A DNA stretch of 11,486 nucleotides. Origin: SZUA-365 sp964635845 (GTDB lineage: Bacteria; Bacteroidota; Ignavibacteria; SZUA-365). Where the stretch lies: contig CAZWNO010000121.1 of assembly GCA_964635845.1 (NCBI GenBank), positions 1-11,486 of the forward strand, given 5' to 3'. Positions 7,603 to 11,486 of the stretch are shown here, in pieces. The stretch's first letter is position 1. Each line of letters begins with the position of its first letter. The notes beneath the pieces were generated by a model. The model searched no databases. It saw only the letters and a list, made by a program, of their open reading frames with translations, and was not told the origin of the DNA. The position numbers and the translations under genes were made by a program.

Positions 7603-8373
7603 ATGGATTCGACACAGGCAAAAAAAGTCAAGGATGACATCATCACATTGTATGATGATGAAGCTGCATCGTTCAACAACACGGAATGGTTGTCGCGGGG
7701 AAACAGCGCCCGCGTTCCGGAATCGCCGGCGTCGCTCTATTTCATCGGGAGGAAGGTCGAAAAGGCGCTCGAATTGAGCCCAAGGAACCGAGAGTCGCGG
7801 GTGCATGAGATCGGGTGCAGTTTTGGACATATGACTTCATTGCTCGCGAAGGAATACGATCGACTGACGGCTTCGGACATCTCTCCGAAAAGCGTCGAGA
7901 TCGCGCGAAAGCGCCTCGAGAAGTATGGCGTCACGAACGTGACCTTCGAGGTCGCGGATGCGGAGGAACTCGTGCAATTTCAGGATGGCTCGTTCGACAT
8001 AACGTACTCTTTTTCCACCATCAGGTTTTGTCCGGACCCGAAAAAGGCGCTCCGTGAGATCCATCGAACCCTCGCACCCGGCGGTACCCTGGTTGTGGAT
8101 TTTCCGAATAAATACTCGCCGTGGCATTTTATCCTCAAACCGCTTACGGGTATAAGGCCGCACGTGCACGATACGCTTTACTCGCGGAAGACGGCTGTCG
8201 ATCTCCTTGAATCCGCGGGGTTCGTGGATATCGAGGCAGTGACTTTCCTGTTCACCACAAAAAGACTTCCAAGCCCTCTGCTTCCATTGTTTCGCCTGAT
8301 CGATCGAATTTTCGAGCGCACGGCATTACGCAATCTTGCCGGTATTATCATGGTGAAGGCGAAAAAACAATGA
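7603..8373 (+). CDS. Class I SAM-dependent methyltransferase (Methyltransf_11/UbiE-like)
   Basis: The 256-residue protein has the Rossmann-fold methyltransferase layout. Motif I is VHEIGCSFGH (residues 67-76), with Glu69 and Ser73 where many relatives have Asp and Gly. The acidic residue that usually binds the ribose of SAM is Asp92 in LTASDIS. DAEEL (119-123) follows, then FDITYS (131-136) and the post-motif LAPGGTLVVDFPNKY. The substrate cannot be read from sequence. The C-terminal third (PLTGIRPHVHDTLYSRKTAVDLLESAGF) is of the kind seen in methyltransferases of cell-surface glycan and small-molecule loci. The start ATG 7603 has AGGA at 7593-7596. The stop overlaps the start of the next gene by four bases (ATGA at 8370-8373), which implies translational coupling and a shared pathway. 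Its GC is lower than that of the flotillin gene. Confidence 0.85.
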   Translation: MDSTQAKKVKDDIITLYDDEAASFNNTEWLSRGNSARVPESPASLYFIGRKVEKALELSPRNRESRVHEIGCSFGHMTSLLAKEYDRLTASDISPKSVEIARKRLEKYGVTNVTFEVADAEELVQFQDGSFDITYSFSTIRFCPDPKKALREIHRTLAPGGTLVVDFPNKYSPWHFILKPLTGIRPHVHDTLYSRKTAVDLLESAGFVDIEAVTFLFTTKRLPSPLLPLFRLIDRIFERTALRNLAGIIMVKAKKQ

Positions 8374-9725
8374 AGACCTGTCGTCTGATCTGGGTGCCGG
8401 CTCCTTACGCAGCCGGATTTACCGCTGTGGACGATACGGATGCCGCCACTGTCGGCCAGGTGAGGGCGGTATATGATTTCCTGATGGAGAAGGATTTCAG
8501 GATCACGAAAACGGTATGGGCCTTCGCGCCGGATGAGAAATGCGGTATCCCCGCGCTGCCGGATACAACACTCAGAGGGGTGACACTGGAGGACGCGGAA
8601 TACGCCCGTTACTGCAAGGCTCTTCTGGACAATGGTTTCGAGGTGTGTCTTCATGGTGCTTCCGCGGGGAACAACGACCGAAGGAAGCAACAGGCCGCCC
8701 TGAGCCTGATGCGCAGCGGATACGGCGATCCAGGTGTGTTCATTTGTCATTCGAAGAATGCGGACAATCTGTACTGGGAAGAGAAGGTTACCGGACTTCA
8801 ACCCTTCCGATTTCTTCTCGGGCTGTATTCGAGACACCAATGTTCCGGTGAGATTCCGGATTCGAAGTACTTCTGGGGCGATCTATGCCATACACACGTA
8901 CGGTATATCAGGCTGCTGCGAACGAGGAACACCAATACGCTCGCGGCGAATCCGTCCATGCCGTACCATGATCCGGCGAAGCCGTTCGTCCGGTACTGGT
9001 TCTCCGCGACGAAACGTTCGCTCCGGGATTGCGCAACGGTGGAGGCAATCGAGCGACTGAAAAGGGAAAATGGATTGACGGTCTTATATCAATACATGCA
9101 CCGATATGCCGATCCGATAACATATGCACTCGACCCGGGCATGGTGGATGCCGTCAACAGAATTACGGATTGCCGGGATATATATATCGCTCCTGCGGGC
9201 ACGATGATGGCTCGACTCGAGTCGATTCAGCGAGTGTTTATATGCATGCGCAAGGACAAGTACTGGATATTGAACCTTAATGATCAGGACGTCGCAGGAA
9301 TTCAGTTGGCGGGAAATCCGCGAACAGGCGAAAGACTGGTATTGCCTACAATTCCCGCGCAGGGTTTGATCGGGCTCGATCTCCCCAAAGGAATAAATAT
9401 TGTTGGTAAAACGGTGATTGCCCTCGATAGTGACTATACCGCGGTGTACAGGATGAAGTCCGGCAAATTATTTGTGAATTGTTCTCACGAGGAGAAGAGG
9501 ATAAAAGGGACGAAGAACGTCAAATCGTTATCCTGGACCCTGGAGATGAAAGGGCAAGCCGGATACGAACGACTGTCCGCACTGCCCTGGTACGAGGAAT
9601 CCAGGCTGTTGTTCGGACAGTCGGCGATCATTCTGCGCGAGGTGCTTTTCAAGGGGCGCAGCATCCAGGCTGATACGTATCTCGACAGTGACAACATCGT
9701 ACTGGAGGATCATTCGAACTGGTAG
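8370..9725 (+). CDS. Polysaccharide-deacetylase-like (NodB/CE4-fold) protein, function unknown
   Basis: The 451-residue protein begins with a strand and an acidic motif, FTAVDDTDAAT (Asp21, Asp22, Asp24), which fits the first motif of CE4 polysaccharide deacetylases and relatives (catalytic and metal-binding aspartates). TVGQVRAVYDFL and TKTVWAF follow, as in (beta/alpha)-barrel deacetylase-like proteins of surface-glycan loci. GFEVCLHGASAGNN (His95) stands where the metal-binding HxxxH motif should be, but the second His is missing. Another His127 (ICHSKNADNLYWE) may complete the site. About 290-451 is a beta-rich C-terminal domain I do not recognise. There is no signal peptide, so the protein is probably cytoplasmic. 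It is coupled to the methyltransferase by an ATGA overlap, so the pair may modify one glycan or lipid-linked sugar; that is inference. Composition is unusual: 9061-9120 is 24/60 GC against 36/60 at 6601-6660, which suggests transfer. A catalytic role is uncertain. Confidence 0.65.
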   Translation: MKTCRLIWVPAPYAAGFTAVDDTDAATVGQVRAVYDFLMEKDFRITKTVWAFAPDEKCGIPALPDTTLRGVTLEDAEYARYCKALLDNGFEVCLHGASAGNNDRRKQQAALSLMRSGYGDPGVFICHSKNADNLYWEEKVTGLQPFRFLLGLYSRHQCSGEIPDSKYFWGDLCHTHVRYIRLLRTRNTNTLAANPSMPYHDPAKPFVRYWFSATKRSLRDCATVEAIERLKRENGLTVLYQYMHRYADPITYALDPGMVDAVNRITDCRDIYIAPAGTMMARLESIQRVFICMRKDKYWILNLNDQDVAGIQLAGNPRTGERLVLPTIPAQGLIGLDLPKGINIVGKTVIALDSDYTAVYRMKSGKLFVNCSHEEKRIKGTKNVKSLSWTLEMKGQAGYERLSALPWYEESRLLFGQSAIILREVLFKGRSIQADTYLDSDNIVLEDHSNW

Positions 9726-9736
9726 GGAACTGGACA

Positions 9737-9769
9737 TCCCTTTCGGGAAATGCCTCGCGGGAAGGCATT
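9737..9769 (+). terminator. Two adjacent small stem-loops after the methyltransferase/deacetylase-like pair
   Basis: TCCC-TTTC-GGGA (9737-9748) is followed directly by a 7-bp stem, AATGCCT (9749-9755) and AGGCATT (9763-9769), with a 7-base loop. They lie 12 bases after the stop codon of the upstream gene. There is no run of T after the stems, so an intrinsic terminator is only a possibility. Confidence 0.3.
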
Positions 9770-9820
9770 GGAATTGTCCGGAGACTGCGCTTACTTGGAA
9801 GGATGAAAAGAATTTTTTCG

Positions 9821-9824
9821 AGGA
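9821..9824 (+). promoter_or_regulatory. Ribosome binding site favouring a GTG start for the lipoprotein gene
   Basis: AGGA sits five bases before GTG 9830. The in-frame ATG at 9803 is preceded by GGAAGG with no spacing at all, which does not work as a Shine-Dalgarno site. Confidence 0.45.
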
Positions 9825-9829
9825 TTCAG

Positions 9830-10414
9830 GTGAAACACGATTACGTACTGTCCGCATTGGTCATTCTCGCCATGCTCGCGCTCGCAGGCTGCGGCGGCGA
9901 GAAGAAACCCGTGCAGGATCCGACAGCAAACCAGCAGGTGAACATTCCCCGGGCGCCGGCGCCGGCCGGCGGACTCCAGCCCGTCGAAGTGCCGGCAGAC
10001 AAGCTTCCCGACCTCTCGAAGATTTCCGCGGTCGAAGCGCAGATCTTCAAGCGGACCATTGCACTGCAGATCCCGCACTACGACAAGCTGGTGAAGTGGG
10101 CCGACCATGCGAACAAGATCGAAAAGGGTACCGATGCCGCGGCGTCTCTACGTGAATATCTGAACCTCCTGAACGAATTCGCCGCCGCGATGCAACGCCT
10201 GGATCTGGAATTCGTCGGCAAGGTCGATCCGAACTATGCGGGCTCGAAGAATTTCGAGAAGGTCGTCGACGAATACATGAGCGATCCCGAGCTGATCAAA
10301 CGCACCGAATACATCATGGAGTCGTCCGCCAGCCTGATGAAGCGTTTCAAGGACGACCCCGCCTGCAGGGATTTCTTCGCCGAAGTCGAGCGCCTCGCCC
10401 GCGAATCCCAGTAG
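9830..10414 (+). CDS. Putative lipoprotein of unknown function
   Basis: From the GTG at 9830 the protein has 194 residues; from the alternative ATG 9803 it would have 203. The shorter form gives a typical lipoprotein signal peptide (basic start KHDY, core VLSALVILAMLALAGC) with lipobox LAGC and the acylated cysteine at residue 21. A flexible Pro/Ala/Gln-rich linker follows (about 22-65), then a mostly helical domain (KRTIALQIPHYDKLVKWADHAN, LREYLNLLNEFAAAM) and a C-terminal segment with one cysteine (DDPACRDFFAEVERL). The residue after the lipobox Cys is Gly, not Asp, so inner-membrane retention is not indicated. I do not recognise the family. The gene stands 104 bases after the deacetylase-like gene and its GC returns to the local norm, so it is probably not part of that pair. 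Its stop codon is part of the large inverted repeat that follows. Confidence 0.75.
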   Translation: MKHDYVLSALVILAMLALAGCGGEKKPVQDPTANQQVNIPRAPAPAGGLQPVEVPADKLPDLSKISAVEAQIFKRTIALQIPHYDKLVKWADHANKIEKGTDAAASLREYLNLLNEFAAAMQRLDLEFVGKVDPNYAGSKNFEKVVDEYMSDPELIKRTEYIMESSASLMKRFKDDPACRDFFAEVERLARESQ

Positions 10415-10552
10415 GAAAAAACCGCGAAAACGCAAAAACGCAAAAAAGACACGCGAAAGATTTTTTTGGATACGATCCCTACATGATCGGGACCCTTAAA
10501 AAACTTTCGCGTCTCTTTTTCGCGTTGTTGGCGTTTTGGCGGTTCTTTCCTA
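10412..10552. terminator. Large inverted repeat between convergent genes, likely bidirectional terminator, includes both stop codons
   Basis: The left arm (10412-10467) and right arm (10496-10552) are near-perfect complements. Both read TAGGAAA(A/G)AACCGC from the outside, then AAAACGC, ACGC.AAAAAGA and ACGCGAAAG followed by a T-run (10461-10467) or its mirror. I count about 47 of 54 aligned positions matching, with one single-base gap. The 28-base centre contains CGATC/GATCG, which can pair as an apical stem. Each outermost TAG is the stop codon of the neighbouring gene: the lipoprotein at 10412-10414 and the ABC-F gene at 10550-10552. Transcribed from either side, this forms a very long hairpin. 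Repeats of the GACGC-AAA type are common between genes in several environmental phyla; a function in termination is inferred from position. Confidence 0.75.
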
Positions 10553-11486
10553 TTCCTGTTTTGCGGCGAGTTCGAGCCAGCGGTCGGACATTTCACTGAT
10601 CCTCGCGTCGATGTCGAGCATGCGCCGGCCGATGTCCGCGAGCACGGTGTAATCCGTCGACGAGTCGTGCATCTGCGCGGTGAGTGAGGCTTTCTCTTCC
10701 TCGAGCGCCGCGATCTCCGCTTCCAGACGCCCGAATTCCTGTTCTTCCTTCCACGTCAGCTTCTTCGGATTCCGCACCCTGCGCTCACCGCCTGCCGCCT
10801 CGGTCCCGCTCCCTTCCTTCTTTCCATCATTTCCATCATTTCCATCTTTTCCATTTTTTCCTTCCCTGCCGGCTTCCGTCTCCTTCCGCTCCAGGTACGC
10901 CGAATAATTCCCCGGATACTGCCTGATCCTGCCCTCGCCATCGAAGGAGTAGATGAAATCCACGGTGCGGTCGAGGAACATGCGGTCGTGCGAGACGACG
11001 ATCAGGAATCCCTGGAAGTGCTGCAGGTATTCCTCCAACGCGTTGAGCGTCTGGATGTCGAAATCGTTCGTGGGCTCGTCGAGAAAAAGCACGTTCGGAT
11101 TGTTCATCAGCACCATGAGCAGCGCGAGCCGGCGTCGTTCGCCGCCCGAGAGCGTGCCCACGAGCGCGCCCTGTTTCCTGTGCGGGAAGTGGAAGCGCTT
11201 GAGCATGTCGGAGGCGGAGAGGTAGCGTTCGCGTCCCACTCCCGTGTCGATGTATTCGGCCACGTCGCGCAGCGTGGCGATCACGGTCCTGCTCGGATCG
11301 AAGTCGTCGTTCTCCTGACGGAAATAGCCGATCTTCACCGACACCCCGATTTTCAGGCTGCCGGTATCGGAGGGAATGTCGCCGCAGAGCACGTTGAGGA
11401 GCGTGGATTTTCCGCAGCCGTTGGGGCCGATGATGCCGATGCGTTCGCCGGGCGTGGAGTGATGGGTGAAATGCTCGAACAGCAGT
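10550..11486 (-). CDS. uup: ABC-F family ATPase, Uup-type, C-terminal half (5' end outside window)
   Basis: 311 residues are visible; the N-terminus lies beyond the right edge. The protein reads LLFEHFTHHSTPGERIGIIGPNGCGKST, with Walker A GPNGCGKST, so this is the second nucleotide-binding domain of a duplicated ABC protein. The signature LSGGERRRLALLMVL, Walker B VLFLDEPTNDFD and switch SHDRMFLDR follow. There are no membrane helices, as expected for soluble ABC-F proteins that act on the ribosome or, for Uup, also in genome stability. RQYPGNYSAYLERK and then a C-terminal charged coiled coil (KEEQEFGRLEAEIAALEEEK ... SDRWLELAAKQ) are the Uup pattern and separate it from EttA, which lacks this tail. 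A low-complexity linker (GKNGKDGNDGNDGKKEG) joins the two parts. It converges on the lipoprotein gene across a large inverted repeat. Confidence 0.88.
   Translation of the reverse strand, partial: LLFEHFTHHSTPGERIGIIGPNGCGKSTLLNVLCGDIPSDTGSLKIGVSVKIGYFRQENDDFDPSRTVIATLRDVAEYIDTGVGRERYLSASDMLKRFHFPHRKQGALVGTLSGGERRRLALLMVLMNNPNVLFLDEPTNDFDIQTLNALEEYLQHFQGFLIVVSHDRMFLDRTVDFIYSFDGEGRIRQYPGNYSAYLERKETEAGREGKNGKDGNDGNDGKKEGSGTEAAGGERRVRNPKKLTWKEEQEFGRLEAEIAALEEEKASLTAQMHDSSTDYTVLADIGRRMLDIDARISEMSDRWLELAAKQE
10821..10861. repeat. 9-bp tandem repeat coding for the Gly/Asp/Asn/Lys linker of the ABC-F protein
   Basis: On the plus strand TTTCCATCA, TTTCCATCA, TTTCCATCT, TTTCCATTT and a partial TTTCC follow one another from 10821. 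On the coding strand the units give GKN, GKD, GND, GND. The period is three codons, so copy changes keep the frame. The repeat lies between the ATPase domain and the C-terminal coiled coil, where length variation would be tolerated. Confidence 0.9.

Noticed and set aside
7214..7621. 135-codon minus-strand frame over the repeat region
   Set aside because: Much of its product is the translated heptamer array (LLPTANSLQPTAYSLQ), a common artefact, and it overlaps the flotillin 3' end and the methyltransferase start.
10234..10596. Minus-strand frame of 120 codons across the inverted repeat
   Set aside because: It overlaps two real genes and its Phe/Arg-rich centre is only the translated inverted repeat.

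Overview
The window looks like a moderately GC-rich (mostly about 53-65 %) chromosome segment from a Bacteroidota/Chlorobi-type bacterium (Ignavibacteria or Kapabacteria-like), probably from a metagenome. The main pointers are a giant secreted beta-sandwich protein of the 'choice-of-anchor D' (ASH/HYDIN-like) kind, a heptamer repeat array and an AACCGC-GAAAA-type repeat next to gene ends. This placement is inferred from gene content only; no marker gene is present.

Layout. (1) Positions 4846 down to 1 (minus) are one uninterrupted frame of 1,615 codons that leaves the left edge. It has a signal peptide, an N-terminal beta domain, an InlB-B-like repeat, a BACON-like domain, nine two-cysteine ASH-like repeats and a cohesin-like domain. 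It then runs, without a stop or frame change, into about 420 bases of 74 % GC whose last 40 codons read as the C-terminal end of an AmtB-type ammonium transporter. This junction is the oddest thing in the window: either a gene fusion or, more likely, an assembly chimera or a recombination joint. (2) 4847-5089 is an AT-rich divergent intergenic region. (3) 5090-7254 (plus) is a two-gene nfeD-flotillin operon like yuaF-yuaG/floT of Bacillus; the NfeD protein carries an in-frame 36-bp tandem repeat rich in Asp and His. (4) 7250-7602 holds an 18-unit heptanucleotide array that starts inside the flotillin stop codon, followed by a strong imperfect inverted repeat. (5) 7603-9725 (plus) is a translationally coupled pair with visibly lower GC: a class I SAM methyltransferase and a polysaccharide-deacetylase-like (NodB-fold) protein. 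It is a possible cell-surface glycan module and possibly acquired. (6) 9830-10414 (plus) is a small lipoprotein of unknown function. (7) 10412-10552 is a ~139-bp inverted repeat filling the whole gap between convergent genes and including both stop codons, a likely bidirectional terminator. (8) 11486 down to 10550 (minus) is the C-terminal half of a Uup-type ABC-F ATPase.

The nfeD-flotillin pair should act together at the inner membrane in membrane microdomain organisation. The methyltransferase/deacetylase-like pair is co-translated and probably acts in one pathway. The other genes look functionally independent. No tRNA, rRNA, CRISPR array or transposase gene was seen.
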